A DNA stretch of 64,000 nt, from NCBI GenBank assembly GCA_902362375.1, contig CABIVS010000007.1, forward strand, positions 186,001 through 250,000. The letters run 5' to 3'. Shown in pieces: positions 1 to 8,219 of this stretch (within the stretch, counting starts at the first letter, position 1; each line of letters starts with the position of its first letter). Source of the DNA: Bacteroidaceae bacterium (GTDB taxonomy: Bacteria > Bacteroidota > Bacteroidia > Bacteroidales > Bacteroidaceae). Position numbers and translations under genes: made by a program. The notes under the pieces are model-generated. The model saw nothing but the letters and a program-made list of their open reading frames with translations. It did not search any database and had not been told where the DNA came from.

Positions 1-1646
1 ATACTTTCCTCGGACAGAAACAGGCATTTATGTATAAGTTGCTTCCTGTATTGATTGATAACATGGGAGAAGCTTATCCTGAACTGGTTGCACAAAAAAC
101 ACTGATTGAAAAAGTAATCAAGGAAGAAGAAGAATCATTCCTCCGCACACTGGAAACAGGTATCCGCTTACTGGACAAGACCATGGAAGATACCAAAGCC
201 AGCGGAAAAACAGAAATCAGCGGTAAGGATGCCTTTACTTTATATGATACATTCGGTTTCCCACTCGACTTGACAGAACTGATTCTCCGTGAAAACGAAA
301 TGACTGTCAACATTGAAGAGTTCAATGAAGAAATGCAGCAACAGAAACAGCGTGCACGTAATGCTGCCGCTATCGAGACTGGTGACTGGATTGTGCTGAA
401 AGAAGGTACGACCGAATTCGTTGGTTACGATTACACTGAATACGAAGCTTCTATCCTTCGTTATCGCCAGATCAAACAAAAGAACCAAACATTGTATCAG
501 ATTGTACTTGACTATACTCCATTCTATGCAGAAAGTGGTGGCCAGGTCGGTGATACCGGCGTATTGGTAAGCGAATTCGAAACGATTGAAGTGATCGATA
601 CCAAGAAAGAAAACAATCTCCCGATACATATTACCAAAAAGTTACCCGAACATCCGGAAGCTCCGATGATGGCTTGTGTAGACACTGACAAACGTGCTGC
701 CTGCGCAGCCAATCACTCGGCGACTCACTTGTTGGATGCTGCTTTGCGTGAAGTGTTGGGTGAACACATCGAACAGAAAGGTTCATTGGTTACACCGGAT
801 TCATTACGTTTCGACTTCTCTCACTTCCAGAAAGTGACCGATGAAGAAATCCGTAAGGTAGAGCATATCGTCAATGCGAGAGTTCGTGCCAATATTCCTT
901 TGAAAGAATACCGCAACATTCCTATCGAGGAAGCTAAAGAATTGGGGGCTATCGCTCTCTTTGGTGAAAAGTATGGTGACAAAGTACGCGTGATCCAGTT
1001 CGGTTCTTCTATTGAATTCTGTGGAGGTACACACGTAGCTGCAACCGGAAATATCGGTATGGTGAAAATCATGTCGGAAAGTTCTGTTGCTGCCGGTGTT
1101 CGTCGTATCGAAGCCTATACCGGAGCGCGTGTAGAAGAATTGCTGGATACAGTGCAAGATACACTTAGTGATTTGAAAGCTCTTTTCAACAATGCTCCTG
1201 ATTTGGGTATTGCAATCCGCAAATATCTGGATGAAAATGCAGGATTGAAGAAGCAGGTAGAAGACTTCATGAAAGAAAAAGAAGCAGCTCTGAAGGAAAG
1301 ACTGTTGAAGAATATACAGGAAATTCACGGCATCAAAGTGGTTAAGTTCTGTGCTCCGCTACCGGCAGAAGTAGTGAAGAATATAGCTTTCCAACTTCGT
1401 GGCGAAATTACAGAAAACCTGTTCTTCGTTGCCGGAAGTATAGACAACGGTAAACCGATGCTGACAGTCATGCTTAGCGACAACCTGGTTGCGGGTGGTC
1501 TGAAAGCCGGTAATCTGGTGAAAGAAGCTGCCAAGTTGATTCAAGGTGGCGGCGGTGGCCAACCTCACTTTGCAACCGCAGGAGGTAAAAACACTGACGG
1601 CCTACCGGCAGCTGTTGAAAAAGTACTGGAGCTAGCAGGAATCTAA
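1..1646 (+). CDS. alaS: Alanyl-tRNA synthetase, C-terminal part (5' end outside window)
   Basis: Charges tRNA-Ala with alanine in the cytoplasm and edits mischarged Ser/Gly. The reading frame is already open at base 3 and enters the window inside the end of the catalytic/tRNA-recognition part, so about 547 C-terminal residues of a protein usually near 870 are present. The editing domain is shown by an HSATH (HxxxH) motif with His codons at 714 and 726, and by the CGGTH motif with Cys at 1020 and His at 1032. These are the four zinc/editing ligands of the family. A coiled segment follows (about 1210-1330), then the C-Ala/DHHA1 domain ending in a glycine run (GGGGGQPH). The ATG at 30 is an internal methionine, not the start. 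The gene is complete at its 3' end and looks intact. Confidence 0.98.
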   Translation, partial: TFLGQKQAFMYKLLPVLIDNMGEAYPELVAQKTLIEKVIKEEEESFLRTLETGIRLLDKTMEDTKASGKTEISGKDAFTLYDTFGFPLDLTELILRENEMTVNIEEFNEEMQQQKQRARNAAAIETGDWIVLKEGTTEFVGYDYTEYEASILRYRQIKQKNQTLYQIVLDYTPFYAESGGQVGDTGVLVSEFETIEVIDTKKENNLPIHITKKLPEHPEAPMMACVDTDKRAACAANHSATHLLDAALREVLGEHIEQKGSLVTPDSLRFDFSHFQKVTDEEIRKVEHIVNARVRANIPLKEYRNIPIEEAKELGAIALFGEKYGDKVRVIQFGSSIEFCGGTHVAATGNIGMVKIMSESSVAAGVRRIEAYTGARVEELLDTVQDTLSDLKALFNNAPDLGIAIRKYLDENAGLKKQVEDFMKEKEAALKERLLKNIQEIHGIKVVKFCAPLPAEVVKNIAFQLRGEITENLFFVAGSIDNGKPMLTVMLSDNLVAGGLKAGNLVKEAAKLIQGGGGGQPHFATAGGKNTDGLPAAVEKVLELAGI

Positions 1647-1659
1647 AAGTAAATAAAAA

Positions 1660-1685
1660 GGGCCTGATAAGAAGATAACAGGCTC
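1660..1685 (+). terminator. Weak hairpin after alaS
   Basis: GGGCCTG at 1660-1666 can pair with CAGGCTC at 1679-1685 (seven pairs, one of them G-U), just after the alaS stop codon and followed by a short T-rich stretch. It is a plausible but weak intrinsic terminator; the much stronger inverted repeat downstream may do this job instead. Confidence 0.4.
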
Positions 1686-1705
1686 ACTTTACATAAAGAT
1701 TTAAA

Positions 1706-1780
1706 ATTAGGCGCGGATTACGCGGATTTCACGGTTTAAAGAATAAAAATCCGTGTGATCCGTGTAATCCGCGCCTAAAT
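1706..1780. repeat. Long imperfect inverted repeat (REP/MITE-like palindrome)
   Basis: The left arm (1706-1734) begins with TTAGGCGCGGATTAC. The right arm (1751-1780) is its near-perfect reverse complement and ends with GTAATCCGCGCCTAA. About 28 bases pair, with two or three mismatches around a 16-base AT-rich loop. It is more GC-rich than its flanks. The internal CGCGGATTACGCGGATT repetition resembles short palindromic repeats I associate with Bacteroides intergenic regions. It may act as an alaS terminator, a mobile palindromic element, or both. Confidence 0.75.
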
Positions 1781-1951
1781 ATTATACAAATCGAGGCACT
1801 GATGAGCACCCCGTCCGACATCGATGAAACAACCCTGCGGCACGGAGGAATACGTTGTCCGATGCCAAGGAATATCGACCAGATGTAGAAGTCTATTTGT
1901 CTCTCTTAAAAAATATTAAGCCTAGAATTTAGGCTTGTCACAGTTTTTTTC
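1781..1951. other. Intergenic segment with GC-rich block and short palindrome
   Basis: Between the inverted repeat and the GH92 promoter lies a GC-rich block (about 1790-1890). It is open in several frames but has no convincing start or family match, so it may be a gene relic. At 1918-1936 there is a 7-base palindrome, AAGCCTA-gaatt-TAGGCTT, directly upstream of the -7 box of the next gene and in the place expected for an operator. Confidence 0.45.
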
Positions 1952-1959
1952 TACCTTTG
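1952..1959 (+). promoter_or_regulatory. Bacteroides -7 promoter box for GH92/sigma operon
   Basis: TACCTTTG matches the Bacteroides primary-sigma consensus TAnnTTTG and lies about 70 bases before the GH92 ATG at 2029. A TTG occurs at 1935-1937, but its spacing is shorter than the usual 19 bases, so the -33 element is weak. It would drive the GH92, sigma and anti-sigma genes constitutively at a basal level. Confidence 0.55.
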
Positions 1960-2028
1960 TGACCTGATTAATTATTTTTCTTATCCTTCAAATAAATAAA
2001 ATAAGTAATCACTAATACCTAAAAAGCA

Positions 2029-4266
2029 ATGAGAACACCAGCTTATCTATGCCTGCTGCTAACCTGCATGCTCATTTCTTGTACCTCTACACAAGAAAAA
2101 ACCGAAATAGATTACACATCTTATGTAAATCCATTTATTGGAACCGACTTCACCGGAAATACTTATCCTGGTGCCCAAGCTCCTTTTGGCATGGTACAAC
2201 TTAGTCCGGATAACGGACTTCCCGGTTGGGATCGTATCTCCGGTTATTTCTATCCGGATAGTACGATTGCCGGCTTCAGCCACACGCATCTCTCCGGCAC
2301 CGGAGCAGGAGACTTGTATGACATTTCTTTCATGCCTGTCACCCTTCCCTACAAGGAAGCAGAGGCTCCACTTGGCATCCACTCTAAATTCTCCCATAAA
2401 GATGAAAGTGCCCATGCCGGTTACTATCAAGTACGTCTGACTGATTACAATATCAATGTTGAACTGACTGCCACCGAGCGTTGTGGTATCCAACGTTATA
2501 CATTCCCGGAAGCCCAATCCGCCATCTTCTTAAACCTGAAGAAAGCCATGAACTGGGATTTCACCAACGATTCTCATATCGAAGTCGTAGACTCCGTCAC
2601 TATTCAAGGTTACCGTTTCTCTGACGGTTGGGCGCGCGACCAGCATATCTATTTCCGCACCCGCTTCTCCAAGCCTTTTGAGAAAATGGAACTGGACACT
2701 ACCGCTATCATCAAAGATAATAAACGCATTGGTACTGCCGTGATCGCCCGTTTCGACTTCAACACCCAAAAGGATGAACAGATACTAGTAAACACCGCTA
2801 TTTCCGGTGTCAGCATGGAAGGCGCAGCCAAGAACCTGCAAGCAGAAGTCCCCGAAAACGACTTCGACAAATACCTGGCCGAAACGAAAGCAAACTGGAA
2901 TCATCAACTCGGAAAGATTGAAATAAAAGGGGATAACGAAAATGATAAAGTTAATTTCTACACTGCTCTCTATCACTCAATGATTGCACCTACTATTTAC
3001 AGTGATGTAGACGGAGCTTACTATGGCCCCGATAAGAAAGTGCACCAGGCTGGCGGCTGGATAAATTACAGTACTTTCTCCTTATGGGATACGTACCGTG
3101 CCGCCCATCCCCTCTTTACCTACACCGAGCCGGAGCGTGTTAACGACATGGTGAAATCTTTCATCGCTTTTTACGAACAGAACGGACGTCTGCCTGTATG
3201 GAACTTCTATGGAAGTGAAACAGATATGATGATCGGTTATCATGCTGTCCCTGTCATTGTAGATGCCTATCTGAAAGGAATCGGTGACTTTGATGCCAAG
3301 AAAGCCCTCGATGCTTGCATAGCAACAGCCAATCTGGATAATTATCGCGGTATCGGACTCTACAAAGAACTAGGATACATACCTTACAATGTAACAGACC
3401 ACTACAACGCAGAAAACTGGTCGTTATCCAAAACTCTGGAATATGCTTTCGATGATTACTGTATTGCCGAAATGGCCAAGAAGTTGGGTAAGCAAGACAT
3501 TGCGGACGAATTTTACAAACGTTCTCAAAACTACAAGAATGTCTATAACCCCACCACTTCTTTCATGCAGCCACGTGACGACAAAGGCGTCTTTATCAAG
3601 GATTTCAAAGCCGATGACTATACACCACACATCTGCGAAAGCAACGGATGGCAATATTTCTGGTCCGTACAGCATGATATTGACGGGCTGATCGACCTTG
3701 TAGGAGGTAAAAACCGCTTTGCCGAAAAACTGGACAGCATGTTTACCTACCATCCGGCAGCAGATGATGAGCTGCCCATTTTCAGTACAGGTATGATAGG
3801 GCAATATGCACATGGTAATGAACCGAGCCATCACGTTATTTACCTGTTCAATGCCATAGGACAGGAAAACCGCACGCAAGAATATGTGGCGAAAGTAATG
3901 AACGAGCTTTATAAGAACGAACCGGCCGGTCTTTGCGGCAACGAAGACTGCGGACAAATGTCAGCATGGTATGTATTCAGCGCTATGGGATTCTATCCTG
4001 TAAATCCTGTCAGCGGTAAATATGAAATAGGAACTCCGTTGTTCCCGGAAATGCAGCTACACCTTTCAAATGGAAAAACCTTTACCGTACTCGCTCCCAA
4101 AGTCAATAAAGAAAATATCTATATCCAATCTATCAAAGTTAACGGACAGCCGTATGACAAAACGTATATCACCCATGAGCAAATAATGAGTGGAGCGACT
4201 GTAGAATTTGAAATGAGCAAGACCCCTAAAATGTCCGGGAGCCCTTTTAAAGAGAGAAACCCTTAA
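2029..4266 (+). CDS. GH92 alpha-mannosidase lipoprotein (BT3994-like)
   Basis: This is a calcium-dependent inverting exo-alpha-mannosidase of 745 residues, a normal length for GH92. The signal peptide ends in a lipobox, LISC, with Cys18. The residues after the Cys (TSTQEKTE) lack the acidic run typical of surface export, so a periplasmic anchor is likely. Family motifs are present: YVNPFIGT near the N-terminus, YAHGNEPSHH, and GNEDCGQMSAW. By alignment to BT3990, E537 is the catalytic acid and D640 the base; the partner that is Asp642 in BT3990 is Asn638 here. The H-E pair tied to alpha-1,2 specificity in BT3990 is absent, so another linkage such as alpha-1,3 is likely. It is the first gene of an operon with the ECF sigma and anti-sigma genes, 25 bases upstream of the sigma gene. 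Confidence 0.96.
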   Translation: MRTPAYLCLLLTCMLISCTSTQEKTEIDYTSYVNPFIGTDFTGNTYPGAQAPFGMVQLSPDNGLPGWDRISGYFYPDSTIAGFSHTHLSGTGAGDLYDISFMPVTLPYKEAEAPLGIHSKFSHKDESAHAGYYQVRLTDYNINVELTATERCGIQRYTFPEAQSAIFLNLKKAMNWDFTNDSHIEVVDSVTIQGYRFSDGWARDQHIYFRTRFSKPFEKMELDTTAIIKDNKRIGTAVIARFDFNTQKDEQILVNTAISGVSMEGAAKNLQAEVPENDFDKYLAETKANWNHQLGKIEIKGDNENDKVNFYTALYHSMIAPTIYSDVDGAYYGPDKKVHQAGGWINYSTFSLWDTYRAAHPLFTYTEPERVNDMVKSFIAFYEQNGRLPVWNFYGSETDMMIGYHAVPVIVDAYLKGIGDFDAKKALDACIATANLDNYRGIGLYKELGYIPYNVTDHYNAENWSLSKTLEYAFDDYCIAEMAKKLGKQDIADEFYKRSQNYKNVYNPTTSFMQPRDDKGVFIKDFKADDYTPHICESNGWQYFWSVQHDIDGLIDLVGGKNRFAEKLDSMFTYHPAADDELPIFSTGMIGQYAHGNEPSHHVIYLFNAIGQENRTQEYVAKVMNELYKNEPAGLCGNEDCGQMSAWYVFSAMGFYPVNPVSGKYEIGTPLFPEMQLHLSNGKTFTVLAPKVNKENIYIQSIKVNGQPYDKTYITHEQIMSGATVEFEMSKTPKMSGSPFKERNP

Positions 4267-4291
4267 AACCCACCTAAACTAATCAGAGAGA

Positions 4292-4846
4292 ATGAATGAG
4301 AACTTCGATGTAACCTACAAAAGTTTATTTCGCAGATACTACCCTAACCTGATCTTCTATGCTACCCGCCTAGTAGGAGAAGAAGAGGCTGAAGACGTGG
4401 TACAAGATGTATTTGTAGAACTGTGGAGACGCAAAGACCATATAGAAATAGGCGAACAGATTCAAGCCTTTCTCTATCGTGCAGTCTATACCCGTGCCCT
4501 AAATGTCTTAAAACACCGTAATGTAGAAGACGGTTACTGTGCTGCCATGGAAGAAATCAACCAAAAGCGTACCGAATTTTATCAACCGGACAATAATGAG
4601 GTAATCCGGAGGATTGAAGACAAGGAACTCCGCAAAGAAATCCACGATGCGATTAATGAACTTCCGGACAAATGCAAAGAAGTTTTCAAGCTAAGCTATC
4701 TGCACGATATGAAAAACAAAGAGATAGCTGATGTTCTCGGTGTTTCCCTCCGCACTGTGGAAGCCCATATGTATAAAGCCTTGAAGTACTTACGAAGCCG
4801 TCTCAATCCTCTTTGGACAATTCTTTTCTTATTTTTATGGAGATAA
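4292..4846 (+). CDS. ECF-type RNA polymerase sigma factor
   Basis: This 184-residue protein has the two-domain ECF layout. Region 2 holds EDVVQDVFVELWRRK, the -10 recognition and core-binding helix. Region 4 holds ELPDKCKEVFKLSYLHDM followed by the helix-turn-helix NKEIADVLGVSLRTVEAHMY. No extra domains are visible. The FecR-like anti-sigma gene begins 37 bases downstream, and the minus-strand SusC of the same locus carries an STN domain. Together these three parts form the standard Bacteroides trans-envelope induction circuit. The inferred role is activation of the SusC operon (and possibly the GH92 genes) when the glycan binds SusC. The direct target promoter was not recognised by eye. Confidence 0.95.
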   Translation: MNENFDVTYKSLFRRYYPNLIFYATRLVGEEEAEDVVQDVFVELWRRKDHIEIGEQIQAFLYRAVYTRALNVLKHRNVEDGYCAAMEEINQKRTEFYQPDNNEVIRRIEDKELRKEIHDAINELPDKCKEVFKLSYLHDMKNKEIADVLGVSLRTVEAHMYKALKYLRSRLNPLWTILFLFLWR

Positions 4847-4883
4847 TGATAAGTGTTTTTGTATTCTGAATTGTATTATTAAT

Positions 4884-5894
4884 ATGAAGGAAAAGAAAAT
4901 GAATAATCTGAGTGAAGAAATAATAAACAAATATCTGACAGGACAATGTTCTGAAGAAGAGCTTGTCGAGGTGAATACCTGGATGAAAGAATCGGAAGAA
5001 AATGCCCGCCAGCTCTTTCGCATGGAAGAAATTTATCATCTCGGTAAATTCGACCAGTATGCTAACGAGCAGCGAATACTTCGTGCGGAAAGACGGCTTA
5101 ATAAAAAGTTGGACGAGGAAAAAAGAAAACAGAGAAAAACAGCACTAAATATGCAGCATTGGATGAAATACGCTGCAATGATTGCTGTAATATTGGTAAT
5201 TGGCGGCGGGCTCGGATATTGGCTTTATCAAAACGGAAACGACCAACAAATGATGGTCGCAGTAGCCAATGAAGGCATCGTGAAAGAAATCATTTTGCCA
5301 GATGGCACCAAAGTCTGGCTGAATAATTCGGCAACTTTAAAGTATCCCCGCGAATTTTCCGAGAAAGAGCGTAACGTTTATTTGGATGGAGAAGCTTACT
5401 TCGAGGTAACCAAAAACCGACATAAGCCATTCACCGTACAAAGTGATGCGATGCGAGTACGTGTACTAGGAACGACATTCAACTTCAAATGTGATAGGCA
5501 TTGCCGAATAGCAGAGGCAACATTGATTGAAGGTGAAATTGAAGTAAAAGGCAACAAAGAAGAAGGACAAATTATTCTCGCTCCCGGCCAACGCGCCGAA
5601 TTAAACAAAAACAATGGACGCCTGACCGTGAAGCAAGTAAATGCAAAACTGGATGCAGTCTGGCATGATAATCTGATTCCTTTTCAGAAGGCGGATATCT
5701 TCACAATCAGTAAGGCTTTGGAACGTTTCTATGACGTAAAGATTATTTTGTCTCCGGACATGAAGGCAGACAAAACCTATTCTGGTGTACTGAAAAAGAA
5801 GTCAACCATCGAATCCGTGTTGAAATCATTGCAAAACTCCATACCTATCGATTATAAAATCGTAGGAAACAACATCTTTATCTCTCCTAAATAG
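4884..5894 (+). CDS. FecR-like anti-sigma factor
   Basis: This is an inner-membrane regulator of 336 residues. The N-terminal cytoplasmic anti-sigma segment (about 1-90) precedes one membrane helix at about 96-115 (MIAVILVIGGGLGYWLY). The periplasmic part has a FecR domain (about 125-225, with EIILPDGTKVWLNN and LDGEAYFEV) and a C-terminal DUF4974-type domain (about 265-335) thought to contact the STN domain of SusC. Two start codons are possible, 4884 and 4899; the second (MNNLSEEI) matches the usual family beginning better. It would hold the upstream sigma factor inactive until SusC signals. The next gene starts 45 bases later. Confidence 0.94.
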   Translation: MKEKKMNNLSEEIINKYLTGQCSEEELVEVNTWMKESEENARQLFRMEEIYHLGKFDQYANEQRILRAERRLNKKLDEEKRKQRKTALNMQHWMKYAAMIAVILVIGGGLGYWLYQNGNDQQMMVAVANEGIVKEIILPDGTKVWLNNSATLKYPREFSEKERNVYLDGEAYFEVTKNRHKPFTVQSDAMRVRVLGTTFNFKCDRHCRIAEATLIEGEIEVKGNKEEGQIILAPGQRAELNKNNGRLTVKQVNAKLDAVWHDNLIPFQKADIFTISKALERFYDVKIILSPDMKADKTYSGVLKKKSTIESVLKSLQNSIPIDYKIVGNNIFISPK

Positions 5895-5939
5895 AGAGAT
5901 AAAGAACAAATGTGATAAAACTTAAAAGCCATTAATACC

Positions 5940-8219
5940 ATGAATTTAAAAACATTCCTAACAGTAGGATGTTTAGGAGGTTTATTCACACTTAGCTCCT
6001 GCACAGCCCCCACTAATGTAAAAGACTACAGTTCTTATGTCAACCCTTTCATCGGTACCGGTGGACATGGACACACTTTCCCCGGAGCAGTAGTTCCCCA
6101 CGGTATGATTCAACCCAGCCCGGACACCCGAATTGATGGCTGGGATGCTTGTTCGGGTTACTATTATGCAGACTCTACCATCAACGGTTTCTCACATACA
6201 CACGTCAGCGGCACAGGTTGTTGCGACTACGGGGATGTGCTACTCATGCCTACTGTCGGCAAACAACAATATCTAACTACCGATCCCCAAAGCCAGACAC
6301 TGGTCTATGCTTCTTCTTTCTCTCACGAAAACGAGGTGGCAGAACCGGGGTATTATTCTGTTTTTCTGGACACCTATCAGGTAAAAGCTGAAATATCAGC
6401 AACTAAACGCGGTGCCATCCACCGTTATACTTTCCCCGAAAATTCAGAATCCGGTTTTATCATCGATTTAGATTACAGCCTGCAACGACAGACTAACTCG
6501 GAAATGGAAATCGAAGTGATCAGTGACACGGAAATTTGCGGACATAAAAAAACTACTTATTGGGCTTTCGACCAATATATTAATTTCTATGCCAAATTCT
6601 CTAAACCGTTCTCTTATACATTGATTACGGATTCTATTACCATGGACGACGGCAAACGACTTCCCGTCTGCAAAGCACTGTTGCATTTCGACACGAAGAA
6701 GAACGAACAAGTACTTGTGAAAGTAGGCGTTTCCGCTGTCGATATAGCAGGCGCACGCAAGAATGTCGAATCTGAAATTCCCGGATGGGATTTCGATAAG
6801 GTACGCAAAGACGCACGTCAGGCGTGGAATCAATATCTGTCGAAAATTGACATTACAACTTCCGACAAGGAAGATAAAACCATCTTCTACACCGCTCTTT
6901 ACCATACGGGAATCAGCCCGAATCTGTTTAGCGATGCAGACGGACGTTATTTAGGAATGGATCTCGAAGTGCATCAGGGAGATACTGTCAATCCTGTGTA
7001 TACCGTATTCTCATTGTGGGACACTTTCCGCGCATTGCACCCGTTAATGACGATTATCGATCCCAATTTGAATAATCAATTTATCAATTCACTGATAAAG
7101 AAGCAACAGGAAGGCGGAATATACCCGATGTGGGATTTGGCTTCCAACTATACCGGTACCATGATCGGTTATCATGCTGTCCCCGTCATAGTGGATTCTT
7201 ATATGAAAGGGTATCGCAATTTCGATGCAAAAGAAGCCTATAAGGCCTGTCTGCGTGCAGCCGAATATGATACTACCGGTATCAAATGCCCGGACTTGGT
7301 ACTGCCGCATCTCATGCCGAAAGCGAAATATTATAAGAATGCCATTGGTTATATTCCCTGCGACCGTGAAAATGAATCCGTAGCTAAAGCGCTGGAGTAT
7401 GCGTATGATGACTGGTGCATTTCTATTTTTGCAGAAGCAATGAATGATTTTGAGTCCAAAGCCAAATACGAGCGTTTTGCCAAAGCATACGAATTCTATT
7501 TCGATAAATCAACCCGCTTCATGCGTGGACTTGACTCGAAAGGTGAATGGCGCACCCCGTTCAATCCGCGTGCATCGACTCATCGCAATGATGATTATTG
7601 TGAAGGAACAGCGTGGCAATGGACTTGGTTTGTACCTCACGATGTAGAAGGACTGGTCAACCTGATGGGTGGCGAGGAGGCATTCGTTCAGAAACTCGAC
7701 TCACTGTTTGCGGCTGATTCATCACTCGAAGGTGAGACAACATCGTCAGATATCAGCGGACTTATCGGTCAATATGCACATGGCAACGAACCGAGCCATC
7801 ATGTGATTCATTTGTACAATTACGTAAATCGTCCATGGAGAACCCAAGAATTAGTGGATAGTGTTTATCGCAGTCAGTATGCCAACAGTGTAGACGGGCT
7901 ATCCGGTAATGAGGATTGCGGTCAGATGTCTGCATGGTACATACTCAACTCTATGGGATTCTATCAAGTATGTCCCGGAAAGCCGGTATATTCTATCGGA
8001 CGCCCCGCATTCGATAAAGCAGTGATCAATCTGCCCGGAGGTAAAACATTCAGCATTATAGCAAAGAACAATTCCAAAAAGAATAAATACATTGAAAGCA
8101 TATCACTGAACGGCAAGTCTTTGGAAACTCCATTCTTCAACCATCAGGATATAGTAAACGGCGGAAGAATGGAAATCAGGATGACTGACAAGCCTAACTA
8201 CAAAACACATATACCATGA
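5940..8219 (+). CDS. GH92 alpha-mannosidase lipoprotein (BT3991-like)
   Basis: Exo-alpha-mannosidase of 759 residues. The signal peptide ends in LSSC (Cys21); the residues that follow (TAPTNVKD) do not form an acidic export signal, so a periplasmic site is likely. GH92 motifs include YVNPFIGTGGHGHTFPGA, YAHGNEPSHH and GNEDCGQMSAW. By alignment to BT3990, the catalytic acid is E555 and the base D659, with Asn657 at the position of Asp642. It lacks the H-E pair of the alpha-1,2 enzymes. Its TGA stop overlaps the ATG of the next GH92 (ATGA at 8216-8219), so the two are translationally coupled. The pair probably removes different linkages from the same oligomannose. Confidence 0.96.
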   Translation: MNLKTFLTVGCLGGLFTLSSCTAPTNVKDYSSYVNPFIGTGGHGHTFPGAVVPHGMIQPSPDTRIDGWDACSGYYYADSTINGFSHTHVSGTGCCDYGDVLLMPTVGKQQYLTTDPQSQTLVYASSFSHENEVAEPGYYSVFLDTYQVKAEISATKRGAIHRYTFPENSESGFIIDLDYSLQRQTNSEMEIEVISDTEICGHKKTTYWAFDQYINFYAKFSKPFSYTLITDSITMDDGKRLPVCKALLHFDTKKNEQVLVKVGVSAVDIAGARKNVESEIPGWDFDKVRKDARQAWNQYLSKIDITTSDKEDKTIFYTALYHTGISPNLFSDADGRYLGMDLEVHQGDTVNPVYTVFSLWDTFRALHPLMTIIDPNLNNQFINSLIKKQQEGGIYPMWDLASNYTGTMIGYHAVPVIVDSYMKGYRNFDAKEAYKACLRAAEYDTTGIKCPDLVLPHLMPKAKYYKNAIGYIPCDRENESVAKALEYAYDDWCISIFAEAMNDFESKAKYERFAKAYEFYFDKSTRFMRGLDSKGEWRTPFNPRASTHRNDDYCEGTAWQWTWFVPHDVEGLVNLMGGEEAFVQKLDSLFAADSSLEGETTSSDISGLIGQYAHGNEPSHHVIHLYNYVNRPWRTQELVDSVYRSQYANSVDGLSGNEDCGQMSAWYILNSMGFYQVCPGKPVYSIGRPAFDKAVINLPGGKTFSIIAKNNSKKNKYIESISLNGKSLETPFFNHQDIVNGGRMEIRMTDKPNYKTHIP

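Noticed and set aside
1790..1900. Possible small gene in the GC-rich block
   Set aside because: Open in several frames on both strands, with no start plus ribosome-binding site and no recognisable domain.
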